DNA of 64,000 nucleotides from contig MPUH01000294.1 of NCBI GenBank assembly GCA_001970955.1, forward strand, positions 1 to 64,000. The letters are read 5' to 3'. Both the position numbers and the translations under genes were made by a program. The notes under the pieces were generated by a model. It was not told where the DNA came from. It saw only the letters and a program-made list of their open reading frames with translations, and did not search any database. Shown here piece after piece: positions 54,008-62,998 of this stretch (the stretch's first letter is position 1; each line of letters begins with the position of its first letter). This stretch comes from Stentor coeruleus. Lineage: Eukaryota > Ciliophora > Heterotrichea > Heterotrichida > Stentoridae.

Positions 54008-54793
54008 TTAAGTCAGTGAGTTTATCCTTTTACAAACAATAACTTTAGGCCTTACTCGCTCATTAGGTAAACTTGCTGTGCTTCTTGTAGACTGAATACA
54101 ATCAATATTCTCATATTTAATCTTAACAGGGTTTTTCGTTGAAAAGTTGTGCTTTTCCATATCAAAAATATCTTTTTGGTCGTTTTTTTTCATATTCAGC
54201 ATATTTTTCATAGTCCCGCTCTTTGCAAACCAGTTTTCCTCACAACTTAAATTCTTTTTATGTTGTAAAGGTCTATATAACGGTATTAAGCAATGACAAA
54301 ACCCTATAAATTGTTTTAATGTATCAGCTATATTATAACCCATAATTTTAGAATCAGTTCCAACTTTCTCATGAAAAAGTTTTTCTAAATGCTGATTCTT
54401 TTGAAGATTGTTTAAAAGGTAATCAAAAGACTCTACAAAGTTATTTTCTTGTTCTAAAATCTTTGTTTTTTTACGAAGCATTTCATTTTCATGAGTTAAT
54501 TGTTGGATTTTTACAGTTTTTATATTAAGATCATATGTCGCTTGAGTCAGTTGATCTTTAAGAGAATCGATTTCTATAAGAAGTTCTTTGCTTTTTGCCA
54601 TGTTGTCATCACAGATTTTTTGATAGCTTAACAGAAGCTGATAAAGATCTTCACGGGCATGTTCTGATTTGTTTAAAGAGTTTTTAGTACTTGAAAGGTC
54701 GCTTTTAAGTTTGAGGATCTCTTGTTCGTCTTTGAGGTATCGAAGAGTTTTTTCAGGGATTTTGTTTTGATTTATGTTCAGGTTTAAAGTCAT
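54008..54793 (-). CDS. Coiled-coil protein, unknown
   Basis: 261 residues. Residues about 20-135 are a long coiled coil (LKSDLSSTKNSLNKSEHARE, LIEIDSLKDQLTQATYDLN, LTHENEMLRKKTKILEQEN). The C-terminal third has a small Cys/His-containing patch (FIGFCHCLIPLY) and a basic tail. The stop TAA is 36 nt from the SRPRB stop, so the genes converge. Likely a cytoskeletal or centriolar structural protein, by coiled-coil content only. Confidence 0.72.
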   Translation of the reverse strand: MTLNLNINQNKIPEKTLRYLKDEQEILKLKSDLSSTKNSLNKSEHAREDLYQLLLSYQKICDDNMAKSKELLIEIDSLKDQLTQATYDLNIKTVKIQQLTHENEMLRKKTKILEQENNFVESFDYLLNNLQKNQHLEKLFHEKVGTDSKIMGYNIADTLKQFIGFCHCLIPLYRPLQHKKNLSCEENWFAKSGTMKNMLNMKKNDQKDIFDMEKHNFSTKNPVKIKYENIDCIQSTRSTASLPNERVRPKVIVCKRINSLT

Positions 54794-55849
54794 TTTAGGT
54801 TTTTGTTGTTATTTATTTGATAGAAATTCAAGGGTTTATTGTAATTATTTTTAGTTTAAGATTAGAAGTTTTTATTAGAAAGAAAATTAGGAGATAGAAG
54901 AGAATTTTGTTTTGGTTTTTGTGTGATGCTTGTAGATTTTGTATAAAAATTATAATATTATAAGTGGAATGCAGTTTCATAATATTAAAACTCATATTAT
55001 TATTCAGATTTATAAACCTAATCAGTAAGTAAATACCTTTATTAAAAGCATATTCCAAAAAAATGCACGTTTTCATAAACCCAAACTTATCCCCTCTGGG
55101 AAATTATTGTTTAATAAATTTGCACTTATAGTTGGGGGTTTTAGGTAGAATTCAGTTTTTTTTCTCTTTAATTTTTTGTTTAAGTAATTTTTGCCGCATT
55201 GAAGATATTTTGATTATAAAATGATATAGTTTTCAGGATTTGGTCCTGTTTTGTTTTAGTTATATTATAATATACTTTTTTAACCTTTATTTAAGATATA
55301 GCATATACTTATATTACTACTGGTTCATTATTTGCAATTATTGTCTTATATTTATTTTGTAATTTTATAAGACTTCCTATAGTATGAAGTTATTAGATAA
55401 TCAATATCTTGCTTTAGGTATAAGAGAGAAATAGTTTTGGTTTATATAATTATGATTTTTTTTTTTTTTTGATTGGATGGGATTTGAGATTGGTACATTT
55501 TACTTCATGGCACACAGAGTTTATTAAAAGGATTAGTCAATTATAATAACCAGTTATAAGTTTTGATTTTTAATAAATATTAATATGTTTGATTAATATA
55601 AAAACATGAATTTTTAAAAGTAAAATACTGAGATTATTACTTTCATATACAAAAATATTCAAATTCACATAAAGTTATTATATATTAATCCCATCATACT
55701 ACTTATACTTAAAAGGTATTAAATCCATATTACAATCTAAATTTTCAAATAAAATCAAAAAAAAAAAATCTAAAATAAGCCTACTCTTTCACCAAAACAA
55801 ACACTTCCAACAATAAAAATCTTCAAAAACCCAATAATTTTAATCCTTC
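54794..55849. other. 1.05-kb spacer, no gene seen
   Basis: Left half G/T-rich (5' flank of the coiled-coil gene on the minus strand), right 200 nt C/A-rich (3' flank of the ankyrin gene). A T-run of about 15 lies near 55,460. An open frame at 54828-55076 is low-complexity and rejected. Confidence 0.6.
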
Positions 55850-56935
55850 TTACTTAAAACTAATTTCACTTATCACAGAGATTTTCACAGCATCTCCAAT
55901 CGACCAATCATTTTTAATCGGACTCATCTGTGAGGTATCCTTAGCCTCCTTCAACTCATTCAAAAACGATTGCGTTATAATTACTTTCGTATCAACCTTC
56001 AAATTTTTCTTTAAATACTCAGCTTCACTTGAACTCCTATTCCTACAAAGTTTAGAAAAATGATACTCAGCTTGTTCTTTAGAAATCCCACATCCTATTT
56101 TAGCAAATTGATATTCTAAATACTCAATAACCTCAGGTTCCATAGCAATAAGCATAATCTCCTCACAATTATATTGTAAATCAATCTTAACCTTTTCAAT
56201 CAAATACCTAATAACCTTAAAATGTTGACCTTTTTTCTCAGTCTTCATCCCAGACACACATATAAGTAAAGCATTTTCCTTATTAGAATTTAATATCTTA
56301 AAATTCGCTTTACAAGTTTTATGTAAAAACTTAACCATATCAATATCCCCTTTCCTACAAGCTAACAAAGCACAATTTTCCCCTCTAATCTCATCTTTAA
56401 TATGAACATCATATTCTATAGGGACTGAAGAATTCAAATAATAATTGTATAAAAATTTAACAACTTCAAGATTACCATTTCTACATGCTCTATGTATAGG
56501 ATATGATTCTTTTATAGCTAAATTAGATTTTTCAAAATTTATAGTCTGTAAAGATATTGCCGATATGTTCATTTGTTCTTGCATATGTAAATATAAAGGG
56601 AAAAAGTATTTAAACAAATCGAGTGAGGCTAGTATACAAGCTGCGTCTACTGATTTTAAACCTATTTCATTGAAGATTTTTTCCATTGATTCAAGTGAGC
56701 AGCCTTTTTTATGTAGGAGTTTGAACATTGAACCTTTATTTAAGATTATTGTATATCCTAAAGGATTTGTATTATAGTCATCAAATTTAGTAGTTAAAGA
56801 GTCGATTTGAGAGGGGGCCATGTATTTTATGAGTTGTTCAAGATCACGTCGGCTTCCATTGATGATAGCTTTGAAGATAGGATGTTCTTTAGCGTTTTTT
56901 ATACTGAGTTTTTTACATTGAATGCAGTTGCCCAT
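55850..56935 (-). CDS. Ankyrin-repeat protein with acylated N-terminus
   Basis: 361 residues. MGNCIQCKK offers Gly2 for myristoylation (position 6 is Gln, not ideal) and Cys4/Cys7 for palmitoylation. Ankyrin units run from about residue 15 to 290; the clearest are YPIHRACRNGNLEVVKFLYN, NCALLACRKGDIDMVKFLH and a more degenerate ENALLICVSG...VIRYLIEK. Probably a membrane-associated scaffold. Single exon, TAA stop. The sequence upstream (56,936-57,360) is strongly G-rich on the plus strand, i.e. C-rich on the coding strand. Confidence 0.85.
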   Translation of the reverse strand: MGNCIQCKKLSIKNAKEHPIFKAIINGSRRDLEQLIKYMAPSQIDSLTTKFDDYNTNPLGYTIILNKGSMFKLLHKKGCSLESMEKIFNEIGLKSVDAACILASLDLFKYFFPLYLHMQEQMNISAISLQTINFEKSNLAIKESYPIHRACRNGNLEVVKFLYNYYLNSSVPIEYDVHIKDEIRGENCALLACRKGDIDMVKFLHKTCKANFKILNSNKENALLICVSGMKTEKKGQHFKVIRYLIEKVKIDLQYNCEEIMLIAMEPEVIEYLEYQFAKIGCGISKEQAEYHFSKLCRNRSSSEAEYLKKNLKVDTKVIITQSFLNELKEAKDTSQMSPIKNDWSIGDAVKISVISEISFK

Positions 56936-57385
56936 GGTAATTTTAGAATAATTATGAGATTTTATATTAAAGTATAAGTTTAGGGAATAATGGTTTGAAA
57001 ATATACTAAGGGGTATTATGGGTTTTGAAGGTTTTTTGAAGATGGGGTTTTGGTTGAGGTAGGGTTTTTTATGAAAAAAAAACTAGTTTTTATGGTGAAA
57101 AAGGCTTTTTGGGGGTTGTGAGGATTGGGTTTTGAGAGTGAGGATTTTATATGATGAGGATTTTTTGTAAATTTATTGTGGTGAATTTTAGGTTTAAGAG
57201 ATTATATTAAAGTATGGTTTTTGAGATATAGAAAGTTTTAGAAAAATTGGGGTTTTGGTTTTGGATGTGGGGGAATGTATTGAAATTGATGAGTTTTAAT
57301 TTTGAAGTATATGTTTTTATAGTATTAAATAACTATGTATAATATTTTTAGTTGTAAAAAAAAACTGATTTATGGGTAAAACCTG
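56936..57385. other. Spacer, no gene seen
   Basis: C-depleted, G/T-rich 5' flank of the ankyrin gene, grading into the 3' end of RING gene A. Confidence 0.65.
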
Positions 57386-58246
57386 TTATTTAAATTTGAA
57401 ATTATCATTTGGGCACTTTTTTTTCTTGTAAGTGATAAGCCATGAATAAATGCAGTCGTGATGGAAAATATGCCCACATGGAGTTATTCTATATTGCCTA
57501 TTTTCATCATAATTATCTAAGCATATTGAACAAATTCCATCAGCTAATAAAATATCATTTTCATCTCTCGAATAAATTTGAATGGCTTTTTCAAACGTGT
57601 TTTCATTCACCAAAATTTTGCCATTTAGCAAAGCTAACACATTTTTTTCTGATCCGTCCCTTTCACCTGTAGACTCAGATGAATCGAAACTTTCTGATTG
57701 CGGCCTTTGATTAACATTAAATCGATTCATTACATGTATGCTATGTAGATGATTAACTTCTAAAGGCACTTGAGATTCATGTGATTCTCTTGGTCTATCT
57801 GTTTCTCTTTTATGTTTTCGATACCATACACAACAACTAAATATTTCTTACAATATACAACAAGTAACAATCAAAAACATCGGAGAAAATATTGCTGCCA
57901 TAATAATAATGAATTCATCGGAATTAAGTTTTGAAGTTTTTTTCTCACAGACTGTATCTTTGACTTGATACCCATTTTCGCATTCATCACAAATACTAGG
58001 AGACTCATAGCATTTTTTACAATGGTAATCATAACATTCATTAAGTCTTCGAAGGTAACTCTCGTCTCTTGTTAGTTCGAGTTTTACTTCAGTAGGATTA
58101 TCGTCAATTATAATCAAGTCGGTTTCGGGTATTTTATCCTGATAGGACTGATTTGAATTGTAATTTTTCAATGAATTAAGGGCAAATAGGCTTAATAAAC
58201 CTAAAACCAATGAGAGTGTTGCTATTTGCACTATCTTTTTCAGCAT
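57386..58246 (-). CDS. Cys-rich transmembrane RING-H2 protein A
   Basis: Exon 1 is 58246-57852, intron 57851-57837 is gtaagaaatatttag, exon 2 is 57836-57386; 281 residues. The N-terminal hydrophobic segment (IATLSLVLGLLSLFALN) is a signal peptide or anchor. One Cys module has spacing C-x4-C-x2-C-x6-C-x2-C-x10-C (starting CYDYHC). A membrane segment (FIIIMAAIFSPMFLIVTCCI) ends at the intron. The cytosolic tail carries a RING-H2 with spacing C-x2-C-x14-C-x-H-x2-H-x2-C-x12-C-x2-D, ending CPNDNFKFK. The eighth ligand is Asp, as in RBX1. Predicted membrane E3 ubiquitin ligase with a lumenal or extracellular Cys-rich receptor part. It is the left member of a four-gene array. Confidence 0.88.
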
Positions 58247-58684
58247 TATTAAGACCTTGGATGATAATAAAAGCTGGCTAAAAATGGAAATTATTCAATT
58301 AAATTTTCATTTGAATAAGGTAATTTGTATAAGAGATTTTGTATTATAAGATAAAATAAAAGTTCATAATATGATGTGATATGAAGATTTTTTATGGCTT
58401 TTTTGTATAGAATTACATGATTTTTAGCTTTGTATAAGGGTATTTTTAAGCAAAAACTTAAAATATGAGATTTTATTAGGTTAGTAATTATGAAATTTAT
58501 GTTGATTAGATATAGGTTTAGGATATTTTATATATAAGTTTATGATATAATAAAGTTTATGAAATTTAAGTTGATTAGATATAGGTTTAGGATATTTTAT
58601 ATATAAGTTTATGATATAATGAAATTTATCCCAAACCTAAATTATAAACCTTAATTTATATATAATGAAATAAACCAAATTTAC
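58247..58684. other. Spacer containing a tandem duplication
   Basis: Separates RING genes A and B. Apart from the 69-nt-period duplication listed next, nothing is recognised. Confidence 0.65.
58489..58626. repeat. Tandem duplication, 69-nt period
   Basis: Two head-to-tail copies containing gttgattagatataggttta, near-identical over about 65 nt, start at about 58,489 and 58,558. The high identity indicates a young event inside the RING array spacer. Confidence 0.8.
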
Positions 58685-59455
58685 CTATAAAAACTTAAAG
58701 TTATCATTAGGACACGTTTTGCTATTATTTGTTATAAGCCAAGAGTATATGCATTCTGAATGGAAAATATGTTGACATGGAGTAATTCTATACTGCCGAT
58801 TCTTTGAATAATCCTCAAAACATATAGTACAAACAATAGTATCATTATTTTCAAGTAATACAGACTCAGTGACAATTGGAAGAATTTCATTGAAATTATC
58901 ACTATTCAAGCTGATCATCCCATCTAATTTATTCTTCTTGTTTATTCCACTAGGAATAATCCCTTGAGTTAGCACAGGTGTAAGAATGATACTATTACTT
59001 GCACTTTGACTATCAATATTAGCATGTCTATAATTTGTTGATGAATGAATTTCATTTAAACTTCTACTTATGTCTCTTGTAGGGTTTCTTTGATTGCTTC
59101 CTTTAATGTGCCTTAAATGGCATAAATAATAACTATATGATCTTTACAAGGTAAAACATAATATAATACTTAAAACAAACATAGTTCCACCTACTATTAT
59201 AGCAATTAAATAGCTTTCATTAGAGGTGAAATCTTTATCATTAGAGTCTTTTGTATTATATTCACATAATCCATTGCGATCAATATAAGTAGTATTGCAT
59301 TTATCGCATACTTGATCATTATTTTCAGAGCAAATTATGCAATTCTCAACATAACATCCCAGCTTCCGAATTGATTTTTCATTATAGTTGGGGTAAGTGC
59401 CTTGGTCTAAATATAATAACTTCAACAAAAATTGTAATGCTTGATAAAAATGCAT
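58685..59455 (-). CDS. Cys-rich transmembrane RING-H2 protein B
   Basis: Exon 1 is 59455-59148, intron 59147-59133 is gtaaagatcatatag, exon 2 is 59132-58685; 251 residues. A weak signal segment (FYQALQFLLKLLYL) is followed by one Cys module (CYVENC..., x4, x2, x7, x2, x10). The membrane span is SYLIAIIVGGTMFVLSIILC. The cytosolic tail ends in RING-H2 (CTICFEDY ... RITPCQHIFHSECIYSW ... CPNDNFKFL) with the same spacing as A and Asp as last ligand. Closest to A by having a single Cys module. Stop TAG. Confidence 0.87.
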
Positions 59456-59761
59456 TTATATTGCTGAAGAAGTCAATGGTATAAACAGCTTTAAAAATAT
59501 AAACTTGACTAAAATAAATTCAAAAAATAAGCTTTTCATTAGCAAAGTATAAACTTTTTTTCTAACTGCCACATTTAGATTAGAGAATATTTACCTATAA
59601 TAAAAGAATACTACTTTAAAAGTATAAAATTTTTCTGTAAAACCTCTAAGAAATCCAAAATTTCGCTATTTATTAATTCATAATTTAAATATTTTAATCA
59701 AACTACATTCCTAACTTACAATAAAAATCAAGCTAACCTTAATAAATCAACTAATAAATTC
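59456..59761. other. Spacer between RING genes B and C
   Basis: 306 nt, AT-rich, no feature seen. Confidence 0.65.
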
Positions 59762-60730
59762 CTATCTATTTTTCTTGAATTTAAAATTATCATTTGGGCA
59801 CTTTCTTTTATTATTCCCTATAATCCAAGCATATATACACTCACGATGGAAAATATGCCCACATGGTGTAATTCTGCATTCATTCTCATCATCAAATTCT
59901 TCAAAACATATAGAACACATAATTCCATCATCTTCATAAAATTCCATAAAATTTTCCCTAGGTTTTCTCATAACAACATCAAAATTTTCTTTATAAATGC
60001 ATATTTTCCCACTCAAAGCTGATACATTTCCTTTAAAACTTAAAATAATTTCTTGTATATTCGCTTCACTTATTTGAGGATAAGCTAAAGTTTCTGCTCT
60101 ACTTGATAAAATATTTTCTAGGTTTATAAATAATGAGTTAGGTTCTCTAATTGATTCAGAAAATGTCCTATCACGATGATTTTTATGATCATATTTTTTT
60201 TTATTTTTTCTGGCGCAATATATACATCTAAGTAAATCTTACAGAAAACAAAATATCGTAGTGAAAAATAATGGAACTAAGATAATTATGATAATTAACC
60301 CAATAGAAATACTTCCATTTTTGTTATCTTCTAAGCTTTTTATACAAATTTGGTCTTTTAAAAGGTAGTCAACTTCGCATTTAATACATTGATTTAAGAT
60401 TTTATCGCATTGGATGCATTTTTCTATTGGGCAACTTGAGAGATTTCGAGTTTTTGAGATGATTTTTTTTGAAGTTGTGGTGAGGGTTAGATGTGAGAAT
60501 TGAACTTTGAGATTACGAATTGCATTGTTTTTCTGGGTTTGTTTTAATGAAAATTTATCAGCGGCTTCACAGTAACTGAGAGATGATAATTGAAAACCAT
60601 CACAGCATTTATCGCAAACAGAAAGAAAATTACCAGCGCATATACAACAATTAAAATCAGGGCATTGAAGATGTGCCTGTGAGAATTTGAAAAAAACAAG
60701 CAGGGTGATTACTTTTATCGAAGATTTCAT
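59762..60730 (-). CDS. Cys-rich transmembrane RING-H2 protein C
   Basis: Exon 1 is 60730-60243, intron 60242-60228 is gtaagatttacttag, exon 2 is 60227-59762; 317 residues. Signal peptide MKSSIKVITLLVFFKFSQA. Two Cys modules: the first CPDFNC... (x4, x2, x7, x2, x11), the second CPIEKC... (x4, x2, x6, x2, x10). Membrane span GLIIIIILVPLFFTTIFCF ends at the intron. The cytosolic region has a conserved stretch (DRTFSESIREP, AETLAYPQ) then RING-H2 CSICFEEFDDEN ... CGHIFHRECIYAW ... CPNDNFKFKK. It is the closest relative of copy D; their membrane spans are nearly identical. Stop TAG. Confidence 0.88.
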
Positions 60731-61455
60731 ATTTTATACCAAGCAATTATTCAAAGTCCTTATTTATTGTTTTTATCAAGGTAAATCTTTTTGAAAGTCT
60801 ATTTAGATTTATAATTTGCATTTATAAATTCTTCTGAAGATATTAAATAATAAAGCTTTAAAGAAAGCAATAAACTCATTTGACATAATATTAAAATTTT
60901 GCATACGAATGTATATATGAATCTTTATTAATTATAAAATTTTATATTGTGCAGGTATATAAATAAATCGATTATATGTTAAGTTTATTAAGAATGAAGT
61001 TTTTATATATGCGAATATCCATTTATTGAGAAAAACTGATACATTTTGGTTTATATGCCATATTATATAATTTCATTTAGATAAAAGTAAGAAAAAGTTA
61101 TAGTCCTAGACACAAATAGATATTATAAATTATTTATGCATATCACTTTATGTTAAAATATATAAAAATCTAATCTTTATTAAAAAATTCTTTCAATATT
61201 TTCTCTTAAATGAGTTTTTGATCTAAAACTATAGAAAAAGGTATAAATATTATATATCGCTTAAATAAAATTAGCATAAATTATAATTTAGCCATTAATA
61301 AAGCTATTTAAATATAAGCATAATATTAGCATAACATAAACAAAAAATCCTTAAAAAATGCATTTAGATTATTTTATATTTAACTAATACTATATATCAT
61401 AATAATCAATATTATAAATAATTTCTAAGTTTAATCCTAATTAGCAATTCATAAC
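60731..61455. other. Spacer between RING genes C and D
   Basis: 725 nt of AT-rich sequence, no gene or repeat recognised. Confidence 0.65.
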
Positions 61456-62422
61456 TCACAACATCCGACTAGTTTTCTTGAATTTAAAATTATCATTTGG
61501 GCATTTTTTCTTATTATCCTTTATAACCCAAGTATATATACACTCACGATGGAAAACATGTCCACATGGCGTAAGTCTACATTCTTTTTCATCCTTAAAC
61601 CCATCAAAGCATATAGAACATATCGCATTATATCTTCATAATATTCTAGCAAGTTTTCCTTATTAGGCGTTCTCATAACAATATCAAAATTTCTTTCACA
61701 AACATAAATTTTCCCACTTAGAACTGAAATATTGCCTTTATAACTTGATATAATTTCTTTATACTTTATTTTGTTATATAAAAATTAGCTAAAGCTTCAA
61801 TACTATTTGATAGATTAAATTCTAATGAACTATAATCACTATTAGAATCAGGTAAAGTCCTATCGGTTCGGTTTAGGTAATCGGTTTTTTTTTTTCTTTT
61901 TCTAGCCAAATAAATGCATCTAAGTAAAATTTACAGAAAACAAAATATTGTAGTGAAAAATAATGGAAATAAGATTATAAAAATAACTAACTCAATAGAA
62001 ACAGTTGAATTTCTAGTGTTTTTTGTGCTTTTAACACAAATTTGATCTTGTAAGAGGTAGTTTTCTTGACATTCTACGCATATATTCTGATTTTCATCAC
62101 ACCGAATGCATTTTTTTATAGTACAATTTGAGAGTCTTCGATTTTTGGGGTCAAATTTCCCTGAAGTTATGGTTTGAAATAAATTATTGTAAGGCACTTT
62201 TAGTTTCTGAATTTTATTATATTCTTTGATATCTAATAGATTAGACTTATCAGTAACCTCGCAGTGGCCTAGAGATGATAATTCAAATCCATCATAACAC
62301 TTTTCACAAACTGGAAGAAAATTGTCTGGGCATGAATAACAATTAGGATCAGAGCATTGAAACTCTGCGGAAGCAAATTTTAAAAGCTCAAGTAGAGCGA
62401 TTATGATTCCCGAATATTTCAT
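61456..62422 (-). pseudogene. Cys-rich transmembrane RING-H2 gene D, frame broken in exon 2
   Basis: Exon 1 (62422-61935) is intact: signal peptide MKYSGIIIALLELLKFASA, two Cys modules (CSDPNC..., CTIKKC...), membrane span ending LFFTTIFCF. Intron 61934-61920 is gtaaattttacttag. Exon 2 aligns with copy C throughout but has two single-base deletions relative to it. One is near 61,775 (frame ends KALANFYITK then TAA), the other near 61,640 just before the first RING Cys. The RING itself reads well in its own frame (CSICFDGFKDEK ... CGHVFHRECIYTW ... CPNDNFKFKK). Either a young pseudogene or two sequencing errors; homopolymers are nearby. Confidence 0.8.
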
Positions 62423-62998
62423 ATTTATTATAGTAGAATTGGCAAGTTATGATATATAACCTTTATTATTTCTTTTTATATCAAATCATTTTTTTCTTCA
62501 AAAATCTGTTTGAATACACGACTTATACCTCTTTGTTTCATCGAACTTTTTAGTTAGCATCAAATAGAAAAGTCTGATTTTCTTTAATTAAAAGTTGAGC
62601 TTATAAAGTATATATTTTAATTGACAATGAGATTATTAATAAGCGAATTTATGAATAAGTCGATAATTACATTTTATAATAAGTTTATGTTAATAATTCA
62701 GTTTTGTTGTATTAAAATATCATATATTAAGTTTAAACATAATGCTATCAGTATTCTATTTAGGCAATAAGAAGATAAAAATGATATTTGGCAAATTAAA
62801 TTATTCTAAAGCTTAAAATTATTTGACTTATTTAAAAAAAGTTTATTTAAAGCTTTGCCATAAGTTAAGAAATAACTCTACACTAAAAATTAGAAAATAT
62901 ATAAACTATGTTTAAATAATGTAATTATAAATTAAAACTTTTCATATTTTTATGAATACCATATATAATTGATGTGCTTTCCTAGATTAATATTTCGG
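62423..62998. other. Spacer, no gene seen
   Basis: 576 nt AT-rich sequence between the RING array and the right-edge gene. Confidence 0.65.

Noticed and set aside
57386-60016. Stand-alone RING protein genes at 57386-57769, 58685-58975 and 59762-60016
   Set aside because: Each continues upstream in frame through a 15-nt intron into the Cys-rich membrane ORF, so they are exon 2 of larger genes.
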